This document shows positions 52,301 through 62,700 of a stretch of DNA of 64,000 nt, piece after piece. Position 1 is the stretch's first letter. The number at the start of each line of letters is the position of its first letter. The stretch lies in assembly GCF_032050975.1 (NCBI RefSeq), contig NZ_CP116967.1, positions 3,345,001 to 3,409,000 on the forward strand, in the 5' to 3' direction. The notes under the pieces are model-generated. The model saw nothing but the letters and a program-made list of their open reading frames with translations, was not told the origin of the DNA and did no database searches. This stretch comes from Candidatus Nitrospira allomarina. Its GTDB lineage: Bacteria; Nitrospirota; Nitrospiria; Nitrospirales; UBA8639. The position numbers and the translations under genes are program-made.

Positions 52301-53213
52301 TGACTCTAGCTCACAACCAGCGGCAACCGATCAACCAAATGCATCTCAACCGGAACCCATTCTTGAAGCACGGCTCCATCAACAGGATTTAACTGGTGCG
52401 GTGGAGTCCGCCCTATCAGGAAAAGATGACGTCCCCATGATCTTGATTCCCGCCGGTGAATTTAGGATGGGAAGCACTGAGGATCAAATTTCCAGTCTCA
52501 TAAAAGACTTTGAAGGAGTCCAGTTCAATGCCTTTCAAGCAGAGATTCCTCAACGCCAGATTACCCTTAAAGCCTATTATATTGATCAATATGAGGTCAG
52601 CTATCACCACTATCGTGCATTTCTTGAATCGACAGGTCGGGCAGCCCCTGCGTTCTGGGAGAATGAACGATTTCACAAACCGGATCATCCGGTCCTCGGA
52701 GTAACCTGGTATGACGCAACGGCCTACTGCACCTGGGCTGGCAAACGCCTTCCTACCGAGGCGGAATGGGAATACGCCGCCAGGGGACCTCAAGGTTATG
52801 CCTATCCTTGGGGGAACTCATGGGATCCTCAACGAACCAATACGGCAAGTTATTGGGCCGGCAAAAACTTTTCATCGATGGCGAAATGGGGTGAATGGAT
52901 GCAAACCGCTTTGGATCGGGGAAAAGCCGGCCCGTTAGAAGTTGGCACATTCTCGAATGGAGTGAGTCCATTTGGAATTCATGACATGGCGGGAAATGTA
53001 TCCGAGTGGGTCTTCGATTGGTATACACCATACGAGAACCAACCGACCCTCATCCATAATCCCAACGGGGCGGACTCCGGAACCATGAAAGTGCATCGTG
53101 GAGGATCTTGGAGTGTGAGTTCGATTTTTGCCCGATCAACCTATCGGGCGCGAGAAAATCCTGAAAAGAGAAGTCCCTACATTGGAATGCGATGCGCCAA
53201 GTCCTCTCAATAA
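49386..53213 (+). CDS. Exported caspase-like protease fused by a repeat coiled coil to an FGE-fold domain
   Basis: A 1275-aa protein. A late signal segment (VLLLSFLLCSLTALFF, 45-60, cleavage after NQAHA) precedes a peptidase C14 domain (about 85-335) with catalytic His164 (FFAGHIGE) and Cys219 (LIDICYGG). Then comes a Glu/Ala/Gln/Arg coiled coil (about 390-915) of near-identical repeats, a Ser/Pro linker (about 920-960) and an FGE domain (about 1013-1270). FGE motifs: RLPTEAEWEYAARGP, IHDMAGNVSEWVFDW, VHRGGSWSV. The Cys pair of true FGE is missing here too. An alternative start is ATG 49419. It may be a surface-tethered protease with a lectin-like head. Confidence 0.88.
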   Translation: MALAYFLPRIFMSKIDIGHRSTCTVSDCILHHPIQTKGSFHSPGVLLLSFLLCSLTALFFPNQAHADTSSNTVNGKVPAQYIAESQGKSWAVIIGIDKYLNLAGLAYAVDDAKSVARMLGRQGFTVTSLYNTQATKQAILQELRHNLVTQVQKNDRVLIFFAGHIGETPGKEKQQPVGYMMPVDTEPGLLAETAISVDLLRELSESLPAKQVLFLIDICYGGIAGRSQRSFPPMTSNYLKMIASEPARQLITAGGTGQQALAGPKWKHSVFTYYLLEGIGKGKGDLNGDGIIPTSELFAFLDEHVQSAALTHKHVQRPEMWGLTADKGEFVFIPEKSSSNPQVANTPNRQGKESNPAAGTVETIVGLLKSFGNPLDIFNNVPSGKSDQADKQKTVEEEAAALEAEREKFELQALQSLKEQRQREKDLQAQLAEAQRLAAEEERRRVAAEQARQEQEALLAEQQAALKAEQARVAAEEEHRRQVLAEQEQTRLAQLAEAQRLAAEEERRRVAAEQARQEQEALLAEQQAALKAEQARVAAEEKQRQLALAQLAEAQRLAAEEERRRVAAEQARQEQEALLAEQLAALKAQQARVAAEEKQRQLALAQLAEAQRLAAEEERRRVAAEQARQEQEALLVQQQAALKAQQAKLAAEEERRKQLLAQQEREFQTQLAIVQRMVAEEERRRVEAEKARLAAEEQKRKQLLAERELTRQTQLAEARRMAEEQARIEAEEQRRKEALAKQELTRQIQLAEARRMAEEQARIEAEEQRRKEALAKQELTRQIQLAEARRVAEEQARIEAEEQRRKEALAKQELTRQTQLAEARRVAEEQTRIKQEAAMKAEQARLAALEEEREQVARLKQEAALKAEKARLAAEEHQRQQAEEARRLANLEEERRRIAAERERKELEAKVAQPQIIVPNGGNDPAGPSSGSSPTPATISASTPSPPSPPAIEPSSNENSGFFGFFKNMFQNDSSSQPAATDQPNASQPEPILEARLHQQDLTGAVESALSGKDDVPMILIPAGEFRMGSTEDQISSLIKDFEGVQFNAFQAEIPQRQITLKAYYIDQYEVSYHHYRAFLESTGRAAPAFWENERFHKPDHPVLGVTWYDATAYCTWAGKRLPTEAEWEYAARGPQGYAYPWGNSWDPQRTNTASYWAGKNFSSMAKWGEWMQTALDRGKAGPLEVGTFSNGVSPFGIHDMAGNVSEWVFDWYTPYENQPTLIHNPNGADSGTMKVHRGGSWSVSSIFARSTYRARENPEKRSPYIGMRCAKSSQ
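50676..51870 (+). repeat. Two tandem DNA repeat arrays inside the coiled coil
   Basis: Array 1 (about 50676-51345) has four copies of a 160-190 bp unit encoding QLAEAQRLAAEEERRRVAAE plus a variable tail. Array 2 (about 51525-51870) has a 105-bp unit (35 aa, starting QLAEARRMAEEQARIEAEEQ) in over three copies. The near-identity of copies implies recent amplification and would let copy number change by recombination. Confidence 0.85.
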
Positions 53214-53311
53214 TTTCTTCAATCCATCCCCTGATCTCACTTCACAGGCCATACCTGAAGGGCCTTTGGGACTGAGGTAGACCGACAGCGCTCCCCCTCG
53301 GCAAACAGGAC

Positions 53312-56125
53312 CTACTGAATCTCCCAATCTGTGGAGGTTGAGCCTGGGAACCCCACGGCGGAAATCGTCAATCCATTCATCAGCCACACCGCTACCGTCC
53401 CATTCCGGCTATTACGCCAAATGACATCCGTCCTGCCATCGCCATTCACATCCCGCGCCTCTGACATTTGCCAGACAGCCGGGACCCCACCCGGAAACCC
53501 TGAGGCGGCAGTGGTGGTGCCGTTCATTAACCAGATGGCGGTACTGCCGTCCGTCGTATTACGCCAAATCAGGTCCGCCTTCCCATCGCCATTCACATCC
53601 CCCACACCTGTGACCTTAAAGGCCGTGGATGCGCTTCCAGGAAAACCCACGGCCGTCACCGACAACCCGTTCATCAGCCATACAGCCACTCCCCCACTGT
53701 TGTCGTTGCGCCAGATGACATCGGCCTTATTATCCCCATTCACATCGCCCACCCCAGTGATCTGCCAGGCTTCCGGCACTCCTCCCGGAAATCCTGAGGC
53801 GGCAATGGTGGTGCCGTTCATTAACCAGATGGCGGTACTACCATCAGTGGTATTGCGCCAAATCAGGTCCGCCTTCCCATCGCCATTCACATCGCCCACG
53901 CCCATGATCTCAAAAGCCAGCGAGGCACTACCTGGAAACCCCGTGGAAACAATCGTTAATCCGTCCATCAGCCACACGGCCACTGCCCCACTGGTGCGGT
54001 TGCGCCAGATGACATCGGCCTTGTTATCCCCATTCACATCGCCCACCCCCGCGATTTGCCAGGCCATCGGCACTCCACCGGGAAAGCCTGAGGCCGCAAT
54101 CGTCGTTCCATCCATCAACCAGATTGCTGTGTTGCCATTAAAATTGTTCCGCCAAACCAGATCAGCTTTGCCATTGGCATCGAGATCTCCCAAGGCCGGG
54201 GCGGTCCTGAGTGGGACCAAGGCCAAGGCTGTCGTCACAAAAAAGTCCGGGCCTGTGAGTGCAATCGCAGTTCTGGTTTTATTGTTCACATGGATGGTTT
54301 CAAACAGCATATTCTTGGTAAATCCTGGGGTCACCTTATGCTGACCGGAAAAATGATACAGGAGGTCAGGCGACGATCCTACCCCAATTGTCTCACTTTC
54401 CCGAAAATTTGGTTGTCCGGCCACGGCTCCAGCCGAGACATTCAGGAATTCCGTCGTAGCTCCGGTCGTTTTATTGACCGTATAAATCCGTGCTGGAAAT
54501 ACCGTCGCCCCTCCAGGCACCGGTCGATTGTCCGTAATCGCATAAAGAATCCCGGCCGCATCAAACGCCAGGTCCATGAAGTTTCCTAGAAGTTTGGCCT
54601 TTTGGGTAGCCACGCCCGTTCTGGGATTAATGGTCACTAACCGGCGGGCACTATTCACTTCTGACGTCACGACAAGCAAGCCCCAGAGCAGACCGGTCCC
54701 AGGCTCTGTAGCCAACCCCCGTCCCCCCTCTAATGATTCGCCCGTCGATAAGGACAGAGGGATTGTGGCCAGAGTGTCCCCGGTCTCGGGATTGAGCCGA
54801 TACAGATTTGGCCGGGTTCCGGACTGTTGCGCAAGCGTCAGTTCTTCCACGGAGTAGAGCGTGGACCCCACAAACGCCAAACCATGGGTGCGGTGGTTCA
54901 GATCCGCAATTTTGGTTACGACTCCATCAGTGCGAATTCGGTAGAGGCTATTCACAAGCGGTCCGGTTCTGGGATCATTTTGTACGCCCATGAGAAAAAC
55001 CGGCGGTCCGGAGGAAATGACCAGGGCCACCGCACTTCCCGGACTCACCTTTATTCCTGCCACGGGTGTTTGATGTATAACGGTACCGCTGGGCACTGTT
55101 TCGCTATTGGCGGTCGTCACGGTTCCCGCCGTTAAGCCGGCTGCGATCAAAGCCGTTTGAGCGCTGCTCTGCGTCAAGCCCACGACATTGGGTACGGTCG
55201 TTCCCAGCGATACCACCAACGCAACCGCACTTCCAGGGTTCGCAGTTGTGCCACCCCCCGGGTTTTGACTGATAACTCTACCGGCCGCGACGGTGGCGCT
55301 ATTGGCCATGGTCACGGTTCCAATGGTTAAGCCGGCAGAGGTCAGGGCTTTTTGGGCGTCAGCTTGCGTGCGTCCAACAACATTCGGGACTTGTGTCCCT
55401 CGGGACACGACCAGGGCCACAGCACTTTTCGCCGCCACCTTTTTTCCTGCTACCGGATTTTGACTAATTACCTTTCCCGGTGCCACGGTGGTACTAATGG
55501 CTGTCGTGACTGCACCGACCGTCAAACCAGCCGTGGTAATCGCCGATTGAGCGGCCGCCTGCGTCATGCCCACCACATTCGGGACTGTGCTACCTAGTGA
55601 TACCACCAGGTCCACCGGACTCCCAAATGCCACATTGGTTCCCGCCGTGGGGTTTTGACTGATAACCTTGCCTTCCGCCACAGTCGCGCTATTGGCCGTT
55701 GTCACACTCCCGACGATTAATCCTGCTTTGGTCAGATCCTTTTGGGCGTCAGCTTGCTTTCGACCGACGATGTCGGGGACTGCCACTCCAGACACCACCA
55801 GATCAACCTTCGTCCCTCGGACGACATTAATTCCTGCTGCGGGATTTTGAATGATGACGGTGCCCGGCGGGACGGTGACAGTATTAGCCGAGGTGACTTT
55901 TCCCACCCTCAAATTGGCTTTGATAATATCCGCCTCCGCCTGAGTCTGTGAGCTGCCCACGACATTGGGGACTTGGACGGCTCTTGCCGTCTCAGGGAAA
56001 ACACAGGTAAGGAAGAGCAGGCTTCCTAGGACGACTAGCTGGAAAACCAGGAACATGAGGCCTCGATGGGGTCCCTTGTGTGTGCGGTTCAAGATCTGCT
56101 GATGCTGAACTTTCATTGCGTCCAT
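53312..56125 (-). CDS. Exported PASTA(5)-propeller-VCBS(6) protein, paralog A
   Basis: A 937-aa protein with GGAG 10 nt before its ATG. A signal peptide (MFLVFQLVVLGSLLFLTCVF, ending ETARA) precedes five PASTA repeats (about 50-375, each opening VPNVVG-like and ending LVVS). A conserved middle domain (about 380-635) follows, with LMGVQNDPRTGPLVNSLYRI and NFMDLAFDAAGILYAITDN, probably a beta-propeller. Six modules (about 640-937) each carry a D-x-N-G-D-x-K-x-D calcium loop and WRN. The chain ends DWEIQ. PASTA repeats bind peptidoglycan in kinases and PBPs; here no kinase is attached. Tandem with 56270-59491 and 59794-63570. Confidence 0.9.
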   Translation of the reverse strand: MDAMKVQHQQILNRTHKGPHRGLMFLVFQLVVLGSLLFLTCVFPETARAVQVPNVVGSSQTQAEADIIKANLRVGKVTSANTVTVPPGTVIIQNPAAGINVVRGTKVDLVVSGVAVPDIVGRKQADAQKDLTKAGLIVGSVTTANSATVAEGKVISQNPTAGTNVAFGSPVDLVVSLGSTVPNVVGMTQAAAQSAITTAGLTVGAVTTAISTTVAPGKVISQNPVAGKKVAAKSAVALVVSRGTQVPNVVGRTQADAQKALTSAGLTIGTVTMANSATVAAGRVISQNPGGGTTANPGSAVALVVSLGTTVPNVVGLTQSSAQTALIAAGLTAGTVTTANSETVPSGTVIHQTPVAGIKVSPGSAVALVISSGPPVFLMGVQNDPRTGPLVNSLYRIRTDGVVTKIADLNHRTHGLAFVGSTLYSVEELTLAQQSGTRPNLYRLNPETGDTLATIPLSLSTGESLEGGRGLATEPGTGLLWGLLVVTSEVNSARRLVTINPRTGVATQKAKLLGNFMDLAFDAAGILYAITDNRPVPGGATVFPARIYTVNKTTGATTEFLNVSAGAVAGQPNFRESETIGVGSSPDLLYHFSGQHKVTPGFTKNMLFETIHVNNKTRTAIALTGPDFFVTTALALVPLRTAPALGDLDANGKADLVWRNNFNGNTAIWLMDGTTIAASGFPGGVPMAWQIAGVGDVNGDNKADVIWRNRTSGAVAVWLMDGLTIVSTGFPGSASLAFEIMGVGDVNGDGKADLIWRNTTDGSTAIWLMNGTTIAASGFPGGVPEAWQITGVGDVNGDNKADVIWRNDNSGGVAVWLMNGLSVTAVGFPGSASTAFKVTGVGDVNGDGKADLIWRNTTDGSTAIWLMNGTTTAASGFPGGVPAVWQMSEARDVNGDGRTDVIWRNSRNGTVAVWLMNGLTISAVGFPGSTSTDWEIQ

Positions 56126-56269
56126 GTAGTGTAAACTCCATTCAGCAACAATTGACTAACCATAGGACAGAACAGGGGTTTGAATCCATACTCTGGCTCC
56201 GGTGCCCCTTCTTTCGAATGGTTCTCCTCCTTTTTATTGGGGCAGGAGTGGATATGCCGCAACCAATGC

Positions 56270-59200
56270 CTACTGAATCTCCCAGTCGGAGGGTGCAGAG
56301 CCAGGGAACCCCACGCTTGAAATCGATGCTCCATTCATCAGCCAGACGGCCACGGTCCCGCTCCGCCCATTACGCCAGATGACATCCGATTTGCCATCGC
56401 CATTGATATCGCCGACTTGAGCAATCTGCCATGCCAGGGGTACTCCGCCAGGAAAACCGGGGGCGGCAATGGTGGTCCCATTCATCAACCAGATGGCGGT
56501 ACTGCCGTCAGTCGTATTGCGCCAGACCAGGTCGGCTTTGCCATCCCCATTTACATCGCCGACACCGGCAATCTCAAATGCCGTGGAGGCACTGCCGGGA
56601 AAACCGACTCCCGTGATACCTAATCCGTTCATCAGCCACACGGCCACGGTGCCGCTCGCACCATTGCGCCAGATGACATCCGCCTTACTATCCCCATTCA
56701 CATCGCCCACACCCGCGATTTGCCAGCCCACCGGCACACCCCCCGGAAAACCGGGAGCAGCGATTTTCGTGCCATTCATCAGCCAGATGGCGGTACTGCC
56801 ATCGGTCCTGTTGCGCCAGACCAGGTCGGCTTTACCATCCCCGTTGACATCGCCCACGCCGGAAATCTCAAACGCCAGCGACGCGCTTCCGGGAAAACCC
56901 ACGGACGTTACCGACACTCCATTCATCAGCCACACGGCTACGGTGCCACTTGTACCATTGCGCCAGATGACATCCCCCTTCCCGTCTCCATTCACATCGC
57001 CCACACCCGCAATCCGCCAGGCCGCGGGCACCCCGCCCGGGAATCCCGTAGCTGCGATTGTCGTTCCATTCATCAACCAGATGGCCGTGCTGCCATCTTG
57101 GGTGTTTTGCCAGATCAAATCGGTCGTGCCGGACGCATCCAGATCGGCCAAAGCCGGAGTACCTGTACCCGTATTCGTATTGGTGGGTGGCACCAACGTC
57201 AAGGCCGTCGTGACAAAAAAGTCCGGGCCCGAGAGCGCAATGGCTTTTCTGGCCTTCGTGGTACGATGAATCTGCTCAAACAAAATATTCTTGGTAAATC
57301 CAGAGGTCACCTTATGTTGACCGGAGAGATGATACAGGAGGTCAGGCGACGACCCTACCCCTATGGTTTCACTCTCCCGGAAATTGGGTTGCCCCGCTAC
57401 GGCACCGGCCGAGACATCCAGAAATTCCGTCGTGGCCCCCGTCGTTTTATTCACCGTATAAATTCGTGCCGGAGCTACAGCCCCACCGGATGGTCGGTTA
57501 TCCGTGATGGCATAAAGCGTCCCGGCCGTATCAAACGCCAGATCCATGAAGTTTCCAAACAGTTTGGCCTTTTGCGTGGCGACGCCGGTCGTCGGATTGA
57601 TCGTGACTAACCGGCGGAAAGTATTCACCTCGGAGGTCACCACGAGTAACCCCCACAGCTGGTTGGTTCCGGGCTCCGTGGCCAGACCCCGTCCTCCTTC
57701 TAAGGATTCCCCTGTCGATAAGGACAGGCTGATCGTGGCCAGCGTGGCCCCGGTGGTGGGATTGAGCCGATACAAATTCGGTGGAGTCCCCGCTTGTTTG
57801 GCAAGCGTCAGCTCTTCTACGGAATACAAGTTGGACCCGACATAAGCCAAGCCATGAGTACGGTGCGTGAGATCTCCAATTTTAGACACCACCCCATCGG
57901 TACGAAGGCGATAAAGGCTATTCACCAACGGCCCGGTCTTGGGGTCATTTTGCACCCCCATGAGCAGAACCGGTGGACCGGAGGAGATGACCAAACCGAC
58001 GCCACTACCTGGTGAAACATTCGTCCCCGCAGTAGGGTTTTGACTGATCACATTACCCGAAGGCACCGTGTCGCTAAAGACTGACGTCACGTTACCGACC
58101 GTCAAGCCTACACCCGCAATGGCAGCTTGTGCCGCAGCTTGCGATTTATTGACCACATTGGGCACGGCCGTTCCCACCGATACTACTAGAGCGACCGCAC
58201 TGCCTGGGGCTACATTAGATCCCGCTGTGGGATTTTGACTGATGACGTTTCCGATGGCCACCGTCTGACTGTTGGCCGATGTCACCGTCCCAACTTTCAG
58301 CCCTGCCGTGCTCAGAGCTGTTTGAGCGCTACTTTTTGAACTCCCGACGACATCGGGCACCTTTGCCCCAAGGGACACAACCAGGGCCACCGCACTGCCT
58401 GCCTCCACTTTTGCCCCTGCAGCCGGATTCTGACTTATAACCTTGCCCACGGCCACACTGGAACTATTGGCCTTGGTCACCCTTCCCACAGTCAGACTGG
58501 CTGAGGTAATCTCCGTTTGCGCCGCCGTTTGCGTCAGGCCCACCACATTCGGCACCACCACCCCCGAGGACACCACCAACGTCACAGCACTACCTGGAGC
58601 TACATTGGTCCCGGCCTCCGGCGATTGACTGATGACCGTGCCGGCCGGCACGGTCGTACTGTTCGCCGTGGTCACCGTCCCCACGGTCAAACCCGAACTG
58701 GAAATAGCTGATTCCGCCGCGGACTGGGTCAATCCGACCACATTGGGCACCTTCGCTCCCAGGGACACGACAAGGGCCACCGCACTGCCAGGAGGCACAT
58801 TACTCCCCGCTACCGGCGTTTGACTGATGACCCTTCCCGCCGGCACCGTGGCACTATTGGTTGTCGTCCCTGTTCCCACCGTGAGACCAGCTGCAGTAAT
58901 GGCGGTTTCCGCTGCGGCTTTGGTCAACCCCACCAGGTCCGGCACCGCGGTACCCAGGGAAATCACTAGTGTTACGGGATTACCCGGTAACACATTGGTA
59001 CCCGCAGCGGGGGTTTGACTGATAACATTGCCGATGGGCACCGTGGCACTATTGGCTGTCGTCCCTGTCCCCACCGTGAGATTTGCTGCTGTAATGGCGG
59101 TTTCCGCCGCCGCCTGCGCCGACCCCACGACATTTGGCACCGTCACTCCAGATATCACGAGATCCACTCGACTGCCCGGTACCACATTGATTCCGGCTGC

Positions 59201-59491
59201 CGGATTCTGACTAATCACTTCGCCGATGGGCACCGTGGCACTATTGACGGGTGTCACAACCCCCACAGACAATTCCGAGCTAATAATAGCGGCCTCTGCT
59301 GTTGCTTGTGGGCTTCCGACCACATTGGGGACCTCTACGGCACCTGCCGTTCCCGGTAAACCACAGATGAGAAATAGCAGGCACACAAGAAAGCCGAACG
59401 GTAAAAGAATCGAGGCATGATCTTTTTGCAATTTCTGACAGGTAAAATTCAACATCGTTTCGTTCTGATGCAGAACTTTCATAAGGTTCAT
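56270..59491 (-). CDS. Exported PASTA(7)-propeller-VCBS(6) protein, paralog B
   Basis: A 1073-aa paralog from ATG 59491, with GGAG 8 nt upstream; a TTG further up is less likely. The order is signal peptide (ILLPFGFLVCLLFLICGLPG, ending TAGA), seven PASTA repeats (about 50-500), the propeller-like middle domain (about 510-765) and six calcium-loop modules (about 770-1073) ending DWEIQ. The region around its start (TTGCTGAATGGAGT) is shared with paralog A, so the duplication took in the ribosome-binding site. Confidence 0.9.
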   Translation of the reverse strand: MNLMKVLHQNETMLNFTCQKLQKDHASILLPFGFLVCLLFLICGLPGTAGAVEVPNVVGSPQATAEAAIISSELSVGVVTPVNSATVPIGEVISQNPAAGINVVPGSRVDLVISGVTVPNVVGSAQAAAETAITAANLTVGTGTTANSATVPIGNVISQTPAAGTNVLPGNPVTLVISLGTAVPDLVGLTKAAAETAITAAGLTVGTGTTTNSATVPAGRVISQTPVAGSNVPPGSAVALVVSLGAKVPNVVGLTQSAAESAISSSGLTVGTVTTANSTTVPAGTVISQSPEAGTNVAPGSAVTLVVSSGVVVPNVVGLTQTAAQTEITSASLTVGRVTKANSSSVAVGKVISQNPAAGAKVEAGSAVALVVSLGAKVPDVVGSSKSSAQTALSTAGLKVGTVTSANSQTVAIGNVISQNPTAGSNVAPGSAVALVVSVGTAVPNVVNKSQAAAQAAIAGVGLTVGNVTSVFSDTVPSGNVISQNPTAGTNVSPGSGVGLVISSGPPVLLMGVQNDPKTGPLVNSLYRLRTDGVVSKIGDLTHRTHGLAYVGSNLYSVEELTLAKQAGTPPNLYRLNPTTGATLATISLSLSTGESLEGGRGLATEPGTNQLWGLLVVTSEVNTFRRLVTINPTTGVATQKAKLFGNFMDLAFDTAGTLYAITDNRPSGGAVAPARIYTVNKTTGATTEFLDVSAGAVAGQPNFRESETIGVGSSPDLLYHLSGQHKVTSGFTKNILFEQIHRTTKARKAIALSGPDFFVTTALTLVPPTNTNTGTGTPALADLDASGTTDLIWQNTQDGSTAIWLMNGTTIAATGFPGGVPAAWRIAGVGDVNGDGKGDVIWRNGTSGTVAVWLMNGVSVTSVGFPGSASLAFEISGVGDVNGDGKADLVWRNRTDGSTAIWLMNGTKIAAPGFPGGVPVGWQIAGVGDVNGDSKADVIWRNGASGTVAVWLMNGLGITGVGFPGSASTAFEIAGVGDVNGDGKADLVWRNTTDGSTAIWLMNGTTIAAPGFPGGVPLAWQIAQVGDINGDGKSDVIWRNGRSGTVAVWLMNGASISSVGFPGSAPSDWEIQ

Positions 59492-59793
59492 ATCGTTGAC
59501 TCCATTCAGCAAGAATCAGCTGCCCAGTCCACAGCGCCCCAGGCTCGCCCTGGTTACACCCGCTACCTGCACGCCTGACCCATGAATTGCCGTTGCTTTT
59601 TTCGGTGAAATGAAAGAAAAGGGCTTCGTTGTCTCTGCAATGGGGGAGGGTTGGTCGTGTTGAATATCAGATGGGTGAAAGCTTTCTGATCAGGAACACG
59701 GAAAAAATAAAACCCACTATAACATGGGAGGGTTGACGCGTTCCATCCTTGGCAGGTTGGCCTGCTGAATCCCCATCCGACCGGAATTTTTAT
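59492..59793. other. Spacer between paralogs B and C, 302 bp
   Basis: The upstream region of paralog B. No gene and no clear terminator are visible. The corresponding spacers of the other paralogs are about 140 bp. Confidence 0.4.
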
Positions 59794-62700
59794 CTACTGA
59801 ATCTCCCAGACTGAGGAAGCCGAACCGGGGAATCCCACGGCCGAAATTGACAATCCGTTCATCAGCCAGACGGCCACTGTTCCACTCGGGTCATTGCGCC
59901 AAATGACATCCGCCTTGCCATCCCCATTCACATCACCGACTTGAGAAATTTTCCACGCTAAGGGTACCCCCCCAGGAAAACCGGGGGAAGCAATCGTGGT
60001 CCCATTCATTAACCAGATGGCCGTGCTGCCATCGCTCTGATTGCGCCAGACCAGATCGGCTTTGCCATCCCCATTCACATCGCCCACGCCCGCAATCTCA
60101 AATGCCGTCGATGCACTACCGGGAAAGCCGACCCCCGTGATAGTTAACCCGTTCATCAGCCAGACGGCTACGGTCCCGGTGGTATTGCGCCAGATGATAT
60201 CGGCTTTGCCATCCCCATTCACATCGCCCACCCCCGCAATTTGCCAGGCCAAAGACAATCCGCCAGGAAACCCGGAAGAAGCAATGGTGGTCCCATTCAT
60301 CAGCCAGATCGCGGTGCTACCATCGGTCTGGTTGCGCCAAACCAGGTCGGCTTTGCCATCCCCATTCACATCGCCCACGCCGGCAATCTCAAACGCCGTT
60401 GATGTACTTCCGGGAAAGCCCACGGATGTCACTGAAACCCCGTTCATTAACCACACGGCCAACGTGCCGGTAGCCTTCCGCCAAATGACATCCGCTTTGC
60501 CATCGCCGTTCAGATCGCCTACACCCGCGATCTGCCAAGACAGCGGCACCCCGCCTGGAAAACCGGAGGCCGCGATTCTCGATCCGTTCATCAACCAGAT
60601 CGCAGTGCTGCCATCAGTCGTATTCCGCCAAACCAGGTCGGTTGTACCGGACGCATCCAGATCCGCCAAGGCCGGAAGCTTTGGACTCATGGGTGGCACC
60701 AACGTCAAGGCTGTCGTCACAAAAAAGTCCGGGCCCGTGATCGAAATTGGCGTTCTGGCTTTATTGTTCAGATTGATCGTTTCAAACAGAATATTTTTAG
60801 TAAATCCTGACGTCACCTTATGCTGCCCGGAAAGATGATACAGCAGATTAGATGAAGTCCCCACCCCAATCGTTTCACTTTCTCGAAAGTTCGGTTGTCC
60901 CGCTACGGCCCCGGCCGAGACATTCAGAAATTCCGTCGTGGCCCCCGTCGTCTTATTCACCGTATAAATTCGGGCCGGAGCCACCCCTCCGCCGGAAACC
61001 GGTCGGTTATCCGTGATCGCGTAAAGCGTCCCGGCGGCATCAAAGGCCAGATCCATAAAGTTTCCAAACAATTTGGCTTTTTGGGTGGCCAGGCCCGTTG
61101 TCGGATTAATGGTCACTAACCGGCGGGCATTGTTCACTTCGGACGTTACCACGAGCAACCCCCACAACTGATTGGTCCCAGGCTCCATAGCCAACCCTCG
61201 TCCGCCCTCTAAGGATTCACTCGTGGATAATGATAGGGAGATTGTTTCCAGCGTGGCCCCGGTATCCGGATTGAGCCGATACATCTTCGGGGGGGTCCCA
61301 GCCTGTTGCGCAAGCGTCAGCTCTTCCACGGAATACAGATTGGACCCGACAAAGGCCAAGCCATGGGTGCGATGCGTGAGATCTCCAATTTTGGTCACCA
61401 CACCATCGGTGCGAAGCCGGTAGAGGCTATTCACCAGCGGCCCGGTCTTGGGATCATTTTGCACCCCCATGAGAAAAGCCGGCGGTCCGGAGGAAATCTC
61501 CAGAGCCACCCCACTGCCCGGATCCACCTTCGTCCCCGCCGTGGGATTTTGACTAATCACGGTTCCGAGAGGAACGGTGTCGCTAAAAACCGCCGTCACC
61601 GTCCCTACGGTAAGGCCCGCCGTGATCAAAGCCGTTTGAGCAACACTCTGCGTCAAGCCCACGACATCGGGTACCTGAGCCCCTAGCGATAACACCAGGG
61701 CCACCGCACTCCCAGGCGCCACATTATTTCCTGCTGTCGGATTTTGACTGATGACCGCGCCAATCGCCACGGTTGGACTCGTGGCAGTCGTCACTGTCCC
61801 CACCGTCAAACCCGCCGTGGTAATCGCGGATTGCGCCGCCGCCTGAGTTAAACCGACCACATTCGGCACTGCGGCGCCCAGGGAGACGACAATATTCACT
61901 GCACTGTCCGCCGTTACGCTCGTGCCTGACGCAGGAGTTTGGCTGATCACTCTCCCAATGGGCACCGACTTACTATTTGCCGAGGTTACCGTGCCCACTG
62001 TCAAACCAGCCGTAGTAATCGCCGATTGCGCCGCCGCCTGAGTTAAACCGACCACATTCGGCACCACCGGCCCCAGCGACACCACCAACGCCACGGCACT
62101 ACCTGGTGCCACATTGCTCCCGGCCCCTGGATTCTGACTGATGACATTTCCTGCGGAGACTGTCGCACTGGCGGCAGTCGTCACCGCCCCCACTGTTAAT
62201 CCGACATTCGTAATTGCCGTCTGGGCGGCAGCTTGCGCCAAGCCCACGACATTCGGCACCGCAGTACCCAGGGAAACGACAATGTTCACCGCACTGCCCG
62301 CTGTAATACTCGTGCCTGGTGCGGGAGTTTGACTAATGACCCTCCCGATGGGCACCGACTGGCTATTTGCCGAGGTCACCGTGCCCACTGTCAGGCCGGC
62401 ATTGGAAATCGCCGTTTGCGCAGCCGACTGTGTCAAGCCCACCACATTGGGCACTGCCGGCCCCGTCGACACCACCAGGTTCACCGCACTGCCTGGCGCG
62501 ACATTGCTCCCGGCCCCTGGATTCTGACTGATGACATTCCCAGTCGGTACCGATGGATGACTGGCTGTCGTGATGGCCCCTACCGTCAAACCGGCATTGG
62601 TAATCGCCGTTTGGGCAGCCGACTGGGTCAAGCCCACCACATTCGGCACCGCGGTTCCCAGGGACACCACGAAAGCCACGGCACTCCCCGGCTCCACATT

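Noticed and set aside
46409-53213. Diversity-generating retroelement using the FGE (C-type lectin) domains as variable proteins
   Set aside because: The fold is one such elements use, but I see no reverse transcriptase gene and no template/variable repeat pair in the window.
46409-53213. Sulfatase-activating (formylglycine-generating) function
   Set aside because: Both domains lack the catalytic Cys pair near the C-terminus, and no sulfatase gene is present.
53331-54344. Plus-strand ORFs opposite the PASTA/VCBS genes (also 56469-57269, 56720-57610, 60041-60838)
   Set aside because: Antisense shadows of the calcium-loop repeats; periodic, without starts or domains of their own.
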